The notes under the pieces are model-generated. The model ran no database searches. It was not told where the DNA came from and saw only the letters and a list, made by a program, of their open reading frames with translations. Position numbers and translations under genes: made by a program. From assembly GCF_019972155.1 (NCBI RefSeq), contig NZ_BOVL01000012.1:109790-173789 (forward strand): DNA of 64,000 nt, in the 5' to 3' direction. Positions within the stretch are counted from its first letter, which is position 1; the number at the start of each line of letters is the position of its first letter. Positions 19,209-29,200 of the stretch are shown here, piece by piece. The DNA is from Bradyrhizobium sp. RD5-C2 (GTDB lineage Bacteria; Pseudomonadota; Alphaproteobacteria; Rhizobiales; Xanthobacteraceae).

Positions 19209-20492
19209 TCACACCGTCTCTATCAACATCGCGCCGCCCTGCCCGCCACCGATGCATTCGGTGGCGACGCCGCGCCGGGTGCCGAGCCGCTTCATCGCAT
19301 TGACCAGATGCAGCACGATGCGGTTGCCGCTAGTGCCGACGGGATGGCCGAGGCTGATCGCGCCGCCGTCGACGTTCAACTTCGCGCGGTCGATCTCGCC
19401 GGCCGCGCCATCAAGCCCCAAAATCTCGCGGCAGAATTTGTCGTCGTTCCAGGCTGCAAGGCAACCCAGCACCTGGGTCGCAAAGGCCTCGTTCAGCTCC
19501 CAGGTCTCGACGTCCTGCAATGTCATTTCGTTGCGCTTGAGCAGTGCGCTCGCCGACAGCACCGGACCAAGACCCATGATCGAGGGATCCAGCGCCGACC
19601 ACTGGCTGTCGAGAATGACGGCCTTCGGCGTCAGCCCGTGCTTTGCGACCGCAGTCTCGGATGCCAGGATCACCCAGGACGCGCCATCGGTGATCTGCGA
19701 GGAATTGCCCGCGGTGACCTGACCCCATGGGCGCTCGAACACCGGCCTCAGCTTTGCCAGCGTTTCGGCTGTCGAGTCCGGGCGGACGCCGTCGTCATGG
19801 TCGTAGAACTTGCCGTCGCGGGAGAATGCGGTCTCGACCTCGCCCTTGAGGAAACCTTGCTTCTGCGCGTTGGCCAGCCGCTGATGGCTCTCGGCGGCGT
19901 AAGCGTCGGATTGCGCACGGGTGATGCCGAAGAGATGACCGACCTTCTCGGCGGTCTGCCCCATGTTGAGCTCGGTGATCGGGTCGGTCAGCCCGCGCTC
20001 CAGACCGATGATCGGCTTGAAGTAGCTCGGCTTCACCTTCAACGCGGCGGCGATCTTGGCGCCTAAGCCCTTGGCGCCGGCAAAGCCGGCAAACCAGCGC
20101 ACGCCGGAATTGGGCCAGACCAGCGGCGCGTGGCTCAGCGCTTCGGCGCCGCCGGCGAGGATCAGATCGGAGATGCCCTCGCGGATGTAGCGATAACCGG
20201 TATCGATCGACTGCATCCCGGAGCCGCAATTGATCTGCACCGTGAAGGCGACCATCTGCTCGCCCATGCCGAGCCGGAGCGCCGCAACCCGCGCCGGGTT
20301 CATCTCATCGGCGATCACGTTGACGCAGCCGAGGACGACCTGATCGAACGCGGTGGGCGCGAAAGGCTGCCGCGCTAGGAGCGGCCGGCCGCATTGCACG
20401 GCGAGATCGACCGGAGTGAACGGGCCGGGACCCGAACGCGCCTTCAGGAACGGCGTCCGGCTGCCGTCGACGATAAAGACTGGTCGCGCCAT
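19209..20492 (-). CDS. fadI: Acetyl-CoA C-acyltransferase (thiolase)
   Basis: 427-aa thiolase that cleaves 3-ketoacyl-CoA into acetyl-CoA and a shortened acyl-CoA. Nucleophilic Cys is in INCGSGMQS (about 88), the catalytic His pair in NEAFA and GHPVGTSG, and the second Cys in CIGGGQGGAM near the C-terminus. Length over 420 aa fits the FadI-type rather than the 390-aa FadA type. ATG overlaps the fadE stop as TGATG. Second gene of the fadE-thiolase-fadJ-thioesterase operon. Confidence 0.88.
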   Translation of the reverse strand: MARPVFIVDGSRTPFLKARSGPGPFTPVDLAVQCGRPLLARQPFAPTAFDQVVLGCVNVIADEMNPARVAALRLGMGEQMVAFTVQINCGSGMQSIDTGYRYIREGISDLILAGGAEALSHAPLVWPNSGVRWFAGFAGAKGLGAKIAAALKVKPSYFKPIIGLERGLTDPITELNMGQTAEKVGHLFGITRAQSDAYAAESHQRLANAQKQGFLKGEVETAFSRDGKFYDHDDGVRPDSTAETLAKLRPVFERPWGQVTAGNSSQITDGASWVILASETAVAKHGLTPKAVILDSQWSALDPSIMGLGPVLSASALLKRNEMTLQDVETWELNEAFATQVLGCLAAWNDDKFCREILGLDGAAGEIDRAKLNVDGGAISLGHPVGTSGNRIVLHLVNAMKRLGTRRGVATECIGGGQGGAMLIETV

Positions 20493-22759
20493 CAGCTCGC
20501 CGCCCTCTGCTCACCCAGCTCCTGGAAGAACTGATGCACGTCGGCGGTTTTCTTGTAAATCGGGGACAGCGCCTCGGGCGCAAAATCATCGACCTCGATG
20601 ACTTTGGCGACGGCCTCATGGGCGGCGGCGAGCTTTTCGCCGTCGGCCTCGGTGATGACGCCTTTCTTCACCGCCTCCTTCCAGTCATGCAGCCGCGCGG
20701 CGCGCAGCTGCTTGGCCGCATCCTCGGACTCGGTGACGAGCCGGAAGGCCTTTTCCAGCCGTGCGACGCCGCCATCGTCCTCGACAAAGGCGAGGTCCGG
20801 CGTCAGGCGGTCGCGCGCGGCCGACGGCGACAGCACGAGCTGTGCGCAGAGATGCACGACGCGGTCCGACGGACCGGTGACGCGCGCGCCGAACGGCTGG
20901 ATCAGGAATTTCAGCATCCACGCCACCGGGCGGTTCGGCAGATTGGCGAGGATCTCCGCAAAGCGGTTCTCGATGGTCTTGAAGCCGGACGCCATGCACC
21001 ATTCGAGCGCGGGAAGATCCTCCTTCTGCCGGCCCTCGTCCTGCCAGCGCTTGAGCGCGGCGGAAAGCAGATAGAGCTCGGAGAGGATGTCGCCGAACCG
21101 CGCCGAGAGCATCTCCTTGCGCTTCAATGCGCCGCCGAGGGTGAGCAGCGCCATGTCGGCGCACAGCGCGAACGCCGATGAATAGCGCGACAGCTGGCGA
21201 TAGAACTCCGTTGCATCGCCGGCATCCGGCGCCGGTGCGAACAGGCCAAAGCTCCAGCTGCGGCCCCAGGCGCGGAACATGGTCGCAAAGCTGTGGCCGA
21301 CATGCTTCCAGAATGCGGTGTCGAACGCAGTCAGGCCCTTGTCACGATCGGTCTCGCTGAGCGCGTTCATCTCCTGCAAGAGATAAGGATGCGCGCGGAT
21401 CGCGCCCTGCCCGAACACGATCAGATTGCGGGTCAGGATGTTGGCGCCCTCGACCGTGATGCCGACCGGCACCGAGCGGTAGAGCCCGCCGAGATAGTTC
21501 TGCGGCCCGTCGATCACCGCCTTGCCGCCATGGATATCCATGGCGTCGTCGATCGCGATCCGCATCCGCTCGGTGGCGTGCAGTTTCATGATCCCCGAAA
21601 TGACGGCGGGATGATGCCCTTCGTTCAACGCGGCGCAGGTCAGCCGCCGCGCGGCGTCAAGCAGATAGGCGGTGCCGGCGATACGCGCCAACGGCTCCTC
21701 GATGCCCTCGAACTTGGAAATAGAAATGCCGAACTGCTCGCGGATGCGGGCATAGGCGCCGGTGGTGCGCGCGGCATAGGCGGCGCCGGCGGCCGACAGC
21801 GACGGCAGCGAGATGCCGCGGCCGGCGGCGAGCGCCGTCATCAGCATCTTCCAGCCCTGGCCCAAGCGCTCCTGGCCGCCGATGATGTAGTCGAGCGGAA
21901 TGAAGACGTCCTTGCCCCAGTTCGGGCCGTTCTGGAACACCTGCATTGCCGGCAGATGGCGGTGGCCGATCGAGACGCCCGGCAGATGGGTCGGGATCAG
22001 CGCGACCGTGATGCCGAGCTCTTCCTCGCTGCCGACGAGGTGATCGGGATCATAGGCCTTGAAGGCGAGGCCGAGCAGCGTCGCCACTGGCCCCAGCGTG
22101 ATGTAGCGCTTGTGCCAATTGAGCTTGAGCCCGATCACCTCGCGGCCTTCGAAATTGCCCTTGCAGATGATGCCGCTGTCGATCATCGAGGCGGCGTCCG
22201 AGCCGGCCTCCGGGCTGGTCAGCCCGAAGCAGGGAATGTCCTGACCCGCGGCCAGTCGCGGCAGCCATCTGTCCTGCTGCTCTTTGGTGCCGAAGCGCAT
22301 CAGGAGTTCGCCGGGCCCGAGCGAGTTCGGCACCATCACGGTGACGGCCGCGGTCAGCGAGCGCGAGGAAATCTTGCGCACCACTTCGGAATGCGCATAG
22401 GGCGAGAAGCCGAGGCCGCCGAATTCTTTCGGGATGATCATGCCGAAGAATTTCTTGGCCTTGATGAAGCTCCACACCTCAGGCGGCAGATCGCGCCATT
22501 CCCAATTGATCTTCCACTCGTCGAGCATCGCGCAGAGCTCGTCGACCGGACCGTGCAGGAAGGCGTTCTCCTCGTCGGTCAATTTGGCCGGCGCGAACGC
22601 CAGCAATTTCGACCAGTCGGGATTGCCGGTGAAGAGATCGGCGTCCCACCAGACGTCGCCGGCTTCCAGCGCCTCGCGCTCGGTGTCCGACATGGTCGGC
22701 AGCACGCCACGCGCCCAGGAGAAGATCGGCTTGGAAAGGTAATCGCGGCGGAAGCTCAT
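20492..22759 (-). CDS. fadE: Acyl-CoA dehydrogenase, FadE type
   Basis: 755-aa flavoenzyme carrying out the first step of beta-oxidation. It has the long FadE layout: N-terminal extension, acyl-CoA dehydrogenase domains (FFGMIIPKEFGGLGFSPYAH, FGLTSPEAGSDAA for FAD/substrate binding) and a C-terminal DUF1974-like helical part. First gene of the operon, with GAGGGC before the ATG. The 216 nt upstream to 22975 contains no gene; it should hold the operon promoter and includes a hairpin serving the SMP-30-like gene. No fadR-like regulator is next to it. Confidence 0.9.
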   Translation of the reverse strand: MSFRRDYLSKPIFSWARGVLPTMSDTEREALEAGDVWWDADLFTGNPDWSKLLAFAPAKLTDEENAFLHGPVDELCAMLDEWKINWEWRDLPPEVWSFIKAKKFFGMIIPKEFGGLGFSPYAHSEVVRKISSRSLTAAVTVMVPNSLGPGELLMRFGTKEQQDRWLPRLAAGQDIPCFGLTSPEAGSDAASMIDSGIICKGNFEGREVIGLKLNWHKRYITLGPVATLLGLAFKAYDPDHLVGSEEELGITVALIPTHLPGVSIGHRHLPAMQVFQNGPNWGKDVFIPLDYIIGGQERLGQGWKMLMTALAAGRGISLPSLSAAGAAYAARTTGAYARIREQFGISISKFEGIEEPLARIAGTAYLLDAARRLTCAALNEGHHPAVISGIMKLHATERMRIAIDDAMDIHGGKAVIDGPQNYLGGLYRSVPVGITVEGANILTRNLIVFGQGAIRAHPYLLQEMNALSETDRDKGLTAFDTAFWKHVGHSFATMFRAWGRSWSFGLFAPAPDAGDATEFYRQLSRYSSAFALCADMALLTLGGALKRKEMLSARFGDILSELYLLSAALKRWQDEGRQKEDLPALEWCMASGFKTIENRFAEILANLPNRPVAWMLKFLIQPFGARVTGPSDRVVHLCAQLVLSPSAARDRLTPDLAFVEDDGGVARLEKAFRLVTESEDAAKQLRAARLHDWKEAVKKGVITEADGEKLAAAHEAVAKVIEVDDFAPEALSPIYKKTADVHQFFQELGEQRAAS

Positions 22760-22934
22760 GGTGGGGCCCTCATGGATCGGCGCAGCGGTGGCATGATCCT
22801 AGCGGAAAGTGCCGGTCACGGGTGAACACTTCGCCCTGCAAATAAAGCGAAATTGACGCGGCCGAGCCGCCGTTTGTTAACGGCAGGCCACGCGTTCAGT
22901 TCCGAAAGCTGAGCTGCGACAATCAGGTAGCCGA

Positions 22935-22967
22935 GGGTGGCGCCGGCAGCTCGTGCCGGCGCCACCC
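22935..22967. terminator. Strong hairpin after SMP-30-like gene
   Basis: Perfect 14-bp inverted repeat GGGTGGCGCCGGCA / TGCCGGCGCCACCC with a 5-nt loop, 8 nt past the SMP-30-like stop. There is no long T run, so it may be an RNA-stability or weak-termination element. Confidence 0.65.
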
Positions 22968-22975
22968 TTCCACGG

Positions 22976-24220
22976 CTAGGCCGGCCCGGCGCCCTGGGTC
23001 GCGGTGTAGACCGCGTAGAGCGACTGGCTTGCGGCCATGAACAGGCGGTTGCGCTTGGGGCCGCCGAAGGTGATGTTGCCGCAGACCTCGGGCAGCCGGA
23101 TGCGGCCGAGCAGCTTGCCTTCCGGCGACCACACCGTCACGCCGTTGTAACCGACCGCGCGGCCGGCATTGCTCGAGCACCAGACATTGCCGTTGACGTC
23201 GCAGCGGATGCCGTCCGGTCCGCACTTCACGCCGTCGATCGTGAAGTCGCTGAACCGCTTGCCGTTGACGGGCTTGTTGTCGGCGCCGACATCGAACACG
23301 AAGACGTCACCCTTGCCGCCGGCGCCGGTGTCGCCCGGTCCCTTGCCGGTCGAGACGACGTAGAGCTTCTTGTAGTCCGGCGAGAAGCAGATCCCGTTCG
23401 GATCCGGCACCTGGTCCTCGGTCACCACGACATCGATCCGGCCCGAGGGATCGATGCGATAGCAATTGGTCGGCAGCTCGCGCTTGGCCGGCGCGAAGCC
23501 CGCGGGCTGCCCGATCCGCGGGTTGAGCTTGCCGGCCGCGTTGCTCGGGCCACCGGCCGCGTCAGGCTCGCCCTCGTAGAGTTGGCCGCCATAGGGCGGA
23601 TCGGTGAACCAGTAGCTGCCGTCGGGATGCGCGGCGATGTCGTTCGGCGAGTTCAGCCGCTTGCCCTGATAGTTATCGGCGAGCACGGTCGCAGTGCCGT
23701 CATTCTCGTAGCGCGTCACCCGGCGGGTGAGATGTTCGCAGGAGAGCTGGCGGCCCTGGAAGTCGAACGAATTGCCGTTCGAATAGTTCGACGGCGTGCG
23801 GAACACGCTGACATGGCCGTCATCCTCCGACCAGCGCATCTGCCGGTTGTTCGGGATGTCGCTCCACAAGAGATAGCGGCCTTGCGAGCTCCAGGCCGGG
23901 CCTTCCGCCCACAGCAGACCGGTATGGAGGCGCTTGATCGAGGTGTTGGGCTGGGCAAGGTCGTTGAAGGACGGATCGACCGCGATGATGTCGGGGTCCC
24001 AGAAATAGGTGGTCGGCGCACCGCGCGGACTGAAATCGCGCGGCGGGCTGGTGATGGTTGTCGGCGGTCCGACCGGCGCGGGCGCGTTCTGGGCCAGCGC
24101 GCTGCTGACGCCGGCTGCGGCAGCGGCCGCCCCCACCGCCAATCCCTGGACCAGCGTTCGTCGTGAAACGTTCGGATCGCGCCGCTCTTCTGTTGGATTG
24201 CTCCGCGGTTGGCGTGTCAT
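22976..24220 (-). CDS. Tat-exported SMP-30/gluconolactonase family protein
   Basis: 414 aa. The N-terminus has a Tat signal, SRRTLVQGLAVGAAAAAAG, cleaved near ALAQ, so the folded protein is exported to the periplasm. The rest is a six-bladed SMP-30-type beta-propeller: GLLWAEGPAW, LNSPNDIAAHPDGSYWFTDP, VPDPNGICFSPDYKKLYV and CGPDGIRCDVNGNVW contain the acidic and Asn residues that bind the catalytic metal. Such proteins are lactonases or related hydrolases acting on sugar or aromatic lactones; the substrate is unknown. Confidence 0.88.
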   Translation of the reverse strand: MTRQPRSNPTEERRDPNVSRRTLVQGLAVGAAAAAAGVSSALAQNAPAPVGPPTTITSPPRDFSPRGAPTTYFWDPDIIAVDPSFNDLAQPNTSIKRLHTGLLWAEGPAWSSQGRYLLWSDIPNNRQMRWSEDDGHVSVFRTPSNYSNGNSFDFQGRQLSCEHLTRRVTRYENDGTATVLADNYQGKRLNSPNDIAAHPDGSYWFTDPPYGGQLYEGEPDAAGGPSNAAGKLNPRIGQPAGFAPAKRELPTNCYRIDPSGRIDVVVTEDQVPDPNGICFSPDYKKLYVVSTGKGPGDTGAGGKGDVFVFDVGADNKPVNGKRFSDFTIDGVKCGPDGIRCDVNGNVWCSSNAGRAVGYNGVTVWSPEGKLLGRIRLPEVCGNITFGGPKRNRLFMAASQSLYAVYTATQGAGPA

Positions 24221-24448
24221 CGCATCCTCCCACTCTGTTGGCCGGCCGTTGATCCGGCCTGGCGCGCGGGAGGTTAGACTGCTCGCTCGGAGGTTGCGAG
24301 TGACGGTTTTTCATTACCGCGGGCGGAAATTTCACATTGTTGCGATGCGGGGCCGCAATCGCGGACGGTGGCGGCCGCGACCCTTCCCCGCGTAGCAAGT
24401 CAATCGATCTTGCACGATACTGGCAGGCTGTTGGGGGATTGGCGGGGA

Positions 24449-24796
24449 ATGACGGCAAGCGACCATTTCGATCCGCGATGGGAAGGTGCATCAATCCCGT
24501 CGGAACATTGGCATCTGCACCGCAGGCTCCTGGAGCGCTATGGAATCGTCCTCGCTCCTGGAGAATTTTCAAAGATTGCAACCGATATCAGAAAGCGCCG
24601 CGCGCACCTGGTGGAAGTGAGGCCTGACGGTACCGGCGTCTATTGCGCCAAGATCGACAGCGTCGGGATCTACATCTTCATCGGCACCAAGAACGGCAGG
24701 ATGATCACGATCTTGCCTGCATCGGACTCGCTTAAGCGGAAGACACTCACTTATCTCATGCGCCTCCGCGCGAGCCGATCAGGCACTATCTCGTGA
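24449..24796 (+). CDS. Small hypothetical protein
   Basis: 115 aa from ATG 24449, preceded by a purine-rich GGCGGGGA. Reads MTASDHFDPRWEGASIPSEH, then a segment with YGIVLAPGEFSKI and a beta-rich part (VYCAKIDSVGIYIFIGTKNG). No signal peptide, membrane helix or recognised domain. It may be a small toxin-like or RelE-type fold because of the size and the VYxxxI strand pattern, but this is weak. The preceding 228 nt (24221-24448) shows no other gene. Confidence 0.5.
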   Translation: MTASDHFDPRWEGASIPSEHWHLHRRLLERYGIVLAPGEFSKIATDIRKRRAHLVEVRPDGTGVYCAKIDSVGIYIFIGTKNGRMITILPASDSLKRKTLTYLMRLRASRSGTIS

Positions 24797-24818
24797 TCCC
24801 CCGCCAGCTAGATCCGCT

Positions 24819-25442
24819 TCAATCCGGCCGGATCATCTCGAACATGTTTTCCGGCTTGATCTCGAAGTAGTCGCCGCGGCGGCCGGCGCGGACGATCGGG
24901 TGGGCGAGACCGGTCTGATAGACCCCGTCCTTGATGAAGGTCTTGTCGATGTGAACGGCAACGACCTCGCCGAGCGTCAGCCAGGCCTCGGCCTTCTTGC
25001 CGTCGGCGCCCTGCAGCTGGATGATCTGACTCACCTTGCATTCGAACGACACCGGGCTCTCGGCGACGCGCGGCACGTTGACGAGCTTGCCGGCGACCTG
25101 CGTCAGCCCTGCAAGCTTGAACTCGTCGACATCGCGCGCGACATGCGCCGCGGTCGCATTCATGTGCTTGGCCAGATCCATCGTGGCCAGGTTCCAGACG
25201 AACTCGCCGGTGTCCTCGATGTTGGCGACGCTGTCCTTCCAGTTGGTGGAGGAGAAGCCGATGATCGGCGGCACGTAGCAGAAGGCGTTGAAGAAGCTGT
25301 AGGGCGCGAGATTGACGTTGCCGCCCTTGTCGCGCGAGGAGATCCAGCCGATCGGCCGCGGCGCCACGATGGCGTTGAACGGGTCGTGCTTCAGGCCGTG
25401 GCCGTTCTTCGGCTCGTAGAAATGCAGGTCTTTGGCGGTCAC
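24819..25442 (-). CDS. Flavin reductase-like, FMN-binding split barrel
   Basis: 207 aa from a GTG at 25442 (SD-like AGAGAGAAG); an in-frame ATG at 25475 falls in the edge of a palindromic repeat, so I prefer the GTG. Split-barrel flavin reductase motifs: NAIVAPRPIGWISSRD and NLAPYSFFNAFCYVPPIIGFSS bind FMN, and the C-terminal HPIVRAGRRGDYFEI is typical. Such proteins reduce FMN for a partner oxygenase or act as flavoproteins themselves. No oxygenase is adjacent. Confidence 0.85.
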   Translation of the reverse strand: MTAKDLHFYEPKNGHGLKHDPFNAIVAPRPIGWISSRDKGGNVNLAPYSFFNAFCYVPPIIGFSSTNWKDSVANIEDTGEFVWNLATMDLAKHMNATAAHVARDVDEFKLAGLTQVAGKLVNVPRVAESPVSFECKVSQIIQLQGADGKKAEAWLTLGEVVAVHIDKTFIKDGVYQTGLAHPIVRAGRRGDYFEIKPENMFEMIRPD

Positions 25443-25469
25443 GCTGGCTTCTCTCTCGTTTTCAACGCT

Positions 25470-25568
25470 CGTCATTCCGGGATGCGCCGTTAGGCGCAGG
25501 CCCGGAATCCATACTCACGATGGTGGTTATGGATTCCGGGCTCGCGCTACGCGCGCCCCGGAATGACG
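25470..25568. repeat. Palindromic intergenic repeat, CGTCATTCCGG family
   Basis: Starts CGTCATTCCGGGATGCGCCG and ends GCGCCCCGGAATGACG, with inner arms GGAATCCATA / TATGGATTCC. Same family as 485, 47175 and 48056. Lies between the flavin reductase and tetR genes. Confidence 0.85.
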
Positions 25569-25593
25569 AATGAGATAAATGACGGAAGAGTCA

Positions 25594-25611
25594 ACTGACG
25601 AAAATGTCAGT
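25594..25611. promoter_or_regulatory. Operator-like palindrome just after tetR
   Basis: ACTGAC-GAAAAT-GTCAGT, a perfect 6-bp inverted repeat 8 nt past the stop of the TetR gene. ACTGACGAA matches the half-site of the operator in front of the RND operon (ACTGAYGAAT), so it may be a secondary binding site of the same TetR protein. Confidence 0.4.
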
Positions 25612-25619
25612 GCCGGTGC

Positions 25620-26228
25620 TCAATTGGCGCGGGCGCGCGGCGACAGGCCGGCGATCACGAAATCGATCATTTGGTCGATGGTCGGGCCCGGCTTGGCGGC
25701 GCATTGGGCGATCATCTGCGGGTGGAAGAACCGCATCATCGCCGTGCAGGCGCACAGCGCGGCAAGCTCCAGGTCCTTGACCTCGAATTCGCCCGAGGCG
25801 GCGCCTTGCGCGATCACCTCGCCGATGGTCATGGCGATCAGCTCCATATGAGCAGTGCAGACCTCCCAGTCCTCCTGCATCGCGATCTCGACCATCTCGT
25901 GCAGCTTGGAATCGCCGACATAGCGCTCCGTGTTCATGCGGTTGATGGTCGTCATCATCTCGCGCAAGCGCGTCGCGGCCGGCCCCTCGGATCGCGCGAT
26001 CCGCTGCGCCTCGATCTCGACCTCGCCCATCAGGCCGCGCGCCACGCCTTCGTGGATAGACTTCTTCGAATCGAAGAAGCGGTACACGTTGGCGGGGCTC
26101 ATCCGCAGCTCTTTGGCGATGTCGGCGACCGTGGTCTTCTGATAGCCGATCTGCCGGAACAAGCGCTCCGCCACCACGAGAATCCGCTCGCGGGTGTCGG
26201 TTTCGCTATGTTCCGAGATCAGTGTCAT
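25620..26228 (-). CDS. TetR/AcrR family regulator of RND operon
   Basis: 202 aa from ATG 26228, preceded by AGG at good spacing; a TTG further upstream would add seven residues. N-terminal TetR helix-turn-helix: RERILVVAERLFRQIGYQKT followed by TVADIAKELRMSPANVYRFF. The variable C-terminal domain is helical and would bind the inducer. It is the last gene of the adaptor-pump-regulator operon (21 nt after the pump stop), so it represses its own transcription from the promoter near 30600, where a matching operator exists. Confidence 0.9.
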   Translation of the reverse strand: MTLISEHSETDTRERILVVAERLFRQIGYQKTTVADIAKELRMSPANVYRFFDSKKSIHEGVARGLMGEVEIEAQRIARSEGPAATRLREMMTTINRMNTERYVGDSKLHEMVEIAMQEDWEVCTAHMELIAMTIGEVIAQGAASGEFEVKDLELAALCACTAMMRFFHPQMIAQCAAKPGPTIDQMIDFVIAGLSPRARAN

Positions 26229-26249
26229 GTTGGCCTGCTCAATCTTCAA

Positions 26250-29200
26250 TTATTCGGCCGCCTCAGCAAGTGGAAATGCGAGTTGTCCTTTTCCCGCATG
26301 CTGCGGCGCAGTATCGGTCTGCTCGGGGCCGCTCTCCTCGAGGGTCTTGCGGAACCAGAGGGCGTAAAGGCCCGGCAGATACAGCAAGGTCAGGAAAGTC
26401 GCAACAAACAAACCGCCCATGATGGTGATCGCCATCGGGCCCCAGAACGCCGAGCGCGACAGCGGGATCATGGCGAGGATCGCCGCAAGCGCGGTCAGCA
26501 CCACCGGCCGGGCGCGCCGGACCGTGGCCTCGACGATCGCCTCGCGCCGGGTCAGGCCGGACACCACATCGCTCTCGATCTGGTCGACCAGGATCACCGC
26601 ATTGCGCATGATCATGCCGGCGAGCGCGATCAGGCCGAGCAGCGCCACGAAGCCGAACGGCTGGTTGGCGACGTTCAACCCGAGCGAGGCGCCGACGATG
26701 CCGAGCGGCGCGGTCAGGAACACCAGGGTCAGGCGCGAGAAGCTCTGCAGCTGGATCATCAAGAGCGTCAGCATCACCATCACCATCACCGGGAAGAGGA
26801 TGAAGATCGACGCATTGCCCTTGGCGGATTCCTCGAACGCCCCGCCCGGCTCGATCCGGTAGGCCGGCTCGAGATGGGCCTGGATGTCCTTCAGCTTCGG
26901 CGCGATCTGGTTGGTGACGTCGGGCGCCTGCACGCCGTCGACCACGTCGGAGCGCACGGTGATCGCCATGTCGCGGTTGCGCCGCCACAGGATCGGCTCC
27001 TCATGCGCATACTCGATCTTGGCGATCTGCTGCAGCGGCACCGCCACGCCGTTGCGCGTGGTGATGGTGAGATCGCCGACGCGGCCGAGATCGAACCGCT
27101 CGGACGGCACCGCACGGGCCACCACGCCGACCTTCTCGATGCCGTCGCGGATCGTGGTGACCGGCGCGCCCGAGATCAGCATCGCCAGCGCCTGCGAGAC
27201 ATCCTGCGGGGTCAGGCCGAGCGCGCGCGCCCGATCCTGGTCGACGGCGAGTTTCAGGTAAGGCGACTGCTCGTTCCAGTCGAGCTGGACGTCCTTGACG
27301 TTCTTGTTTTGGCGCATCACCTCGCGCACCTGGTAGGCGATGTCGCGCACCTTGTTGGCGTCGGGCCCGATCACGCGGAACTGGACCGGGAAGCCGACCG
27401 GCGGACCGAAATTGAAGCGGTCGACCCGCACCCGCGCCTCGTTCAGCGCGCCGTCGGAGGCGGCCTGCTCGATCTTCGCCTTGACGCGCTCGCGCGCCTC
27501 GACGTTCTTCGCGAGGATGACGATCTCGGCAAAGGCCTCGTTCGGCAGCTGCGGGTTGAGGCCGAGCCAGAAGCGCGGCGAGCCCTGACCGACATAGGCG
27601 GTGTAGGTCTGGATGTCCTGGTCGTCCTTCAACAGCCCTTCGGCCTGCTTCACCGCCTTCTCGGTGACATTGAAGGCGGTACCTTCCGGCAGACGGAGCT
27701 GCAGGAACAGCTCGGGCCGCTCCGACAGCGGGAAGAACTGCTGCTGGACGTGGCCGAAGCCCACGATCGCGGCAATGAACACGCCGACGGTCGCCACCAC
27801 CACCTTGATGCGGTGATCGACGCACCACTGCACAACGCGGCGCAGGCCGCGATACATCCGCGTCTCGTAGATCGCATGCGGATCGTGGTTCTGGTGCACC
27901 TTGATGTTGGGCAGCAGCTTGACGCCGATATAGGGCGTGAAGATCACCGCGACGAACCAGGAGGCGACCAGCGCGATCGCCACGATCCAGAAGATGCCGC
28001 CGGCATATTCGCCGACCGCCGAATTGGCAAAGCCGATGGGGAGGAAGCCAGCGGCTGTGACCAGCGTCCCCGTGAGCATCGGAAACGCGGTAGATTCCCA
28101 GGCAAAGGACGCCGCCTTCATGCGATCCCAGCCCTGTTCCATTTTCACCACCATCATCTCGACCGCGATGATGGCGTCGTCGACCAGGAGGCCGAGCGCA
28201 ATGATCAACGCGCCGAGCGTGATGCGGTGCAGGTCGAGCGACATCGCATTCATCACGATGAAGACGATGCCGAGCACCAGCGGCACCGAGAGCGCCACCA
28301 CGATGCCGGTACGCCAGCCGAGCGCGACAAAGGAGACGAACAGCACGATCGCGAGCGCCTCGACGAAGGAGTGCACGAACTCACCGACGGCGTGCTCGAC
28401 CACCTTGGGCTGGTCGGCGATCTGCTGGACATCAATCCCCTGCGGCACCGCCTTCAGGAACTCGGCGGTCGCCTGCTGGACCTCCTTGCCGAGCTCGAGG
28501 ATGTTGGCGCCCTTGGCCGTGACGACGCCGATACCGAGCGCGGGCTTACCTTCCTGACGCACCCTGAAGCTCGGCGGATCGACATAGCCGTGGCTGACGG
28601 TTGCGATATCGCCGAGCCGGAACACGCGACCGTTGCTCTCGACCGGCGTCTCGGCAACCGCCTTGACGCCGTCAAGCGCGCCGGTGACGCGCAGCGGCAC
28701 GCGCTGCGACGAGGTCTCGACGGTGCCGGCCGGCGTGACGTTGTTCTGCTTGGCGAGCGAATCGAACAGCGCCTGCGGCGTGATGCCGAGCGTCGCGAGC
28801 TTGGCATGCGAGAACTCGACGAAGATGCGCTCGTCCTGGGTGCCGTAAAGGTCGATCTTGGTGACCCCGGGCACCTTCAGCAGACGCTGGCGGAAGCCTT
28901 CCGCGACCTTCTTGAGCTGCGCGTAATCGGCACCGTCGCCGGTCATCATATAGAGGATCGAATCGACGTCGGAGAACTCGTCGTTGACGACGGGCCCGAG
29001 AATGCCGGAGGGCAGCTCGCCCTGCACGTCGACCAGCTTCTTGCGGATGAGATAGAAGAGATAGGGCACGTCCTTCGGCGAGGTCGAATCCTTGAAGGAG
29101 ACCTGCATCGCGGTGAAGCCCGGCTTGGAATAGGTCTGCACCTTGTCGAAGAACGGCAGCTCCTGCAGTTTCTTCTCGATGGGATCTGCGACCTGCATCT

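Noticed and set aside
24449..24796. Toxin-antitoxin pair
   Set aside because: The small protein has a size and strand pattern that could fit, but no partner antitoxin frame is adjacent, and no family motif is recognised.
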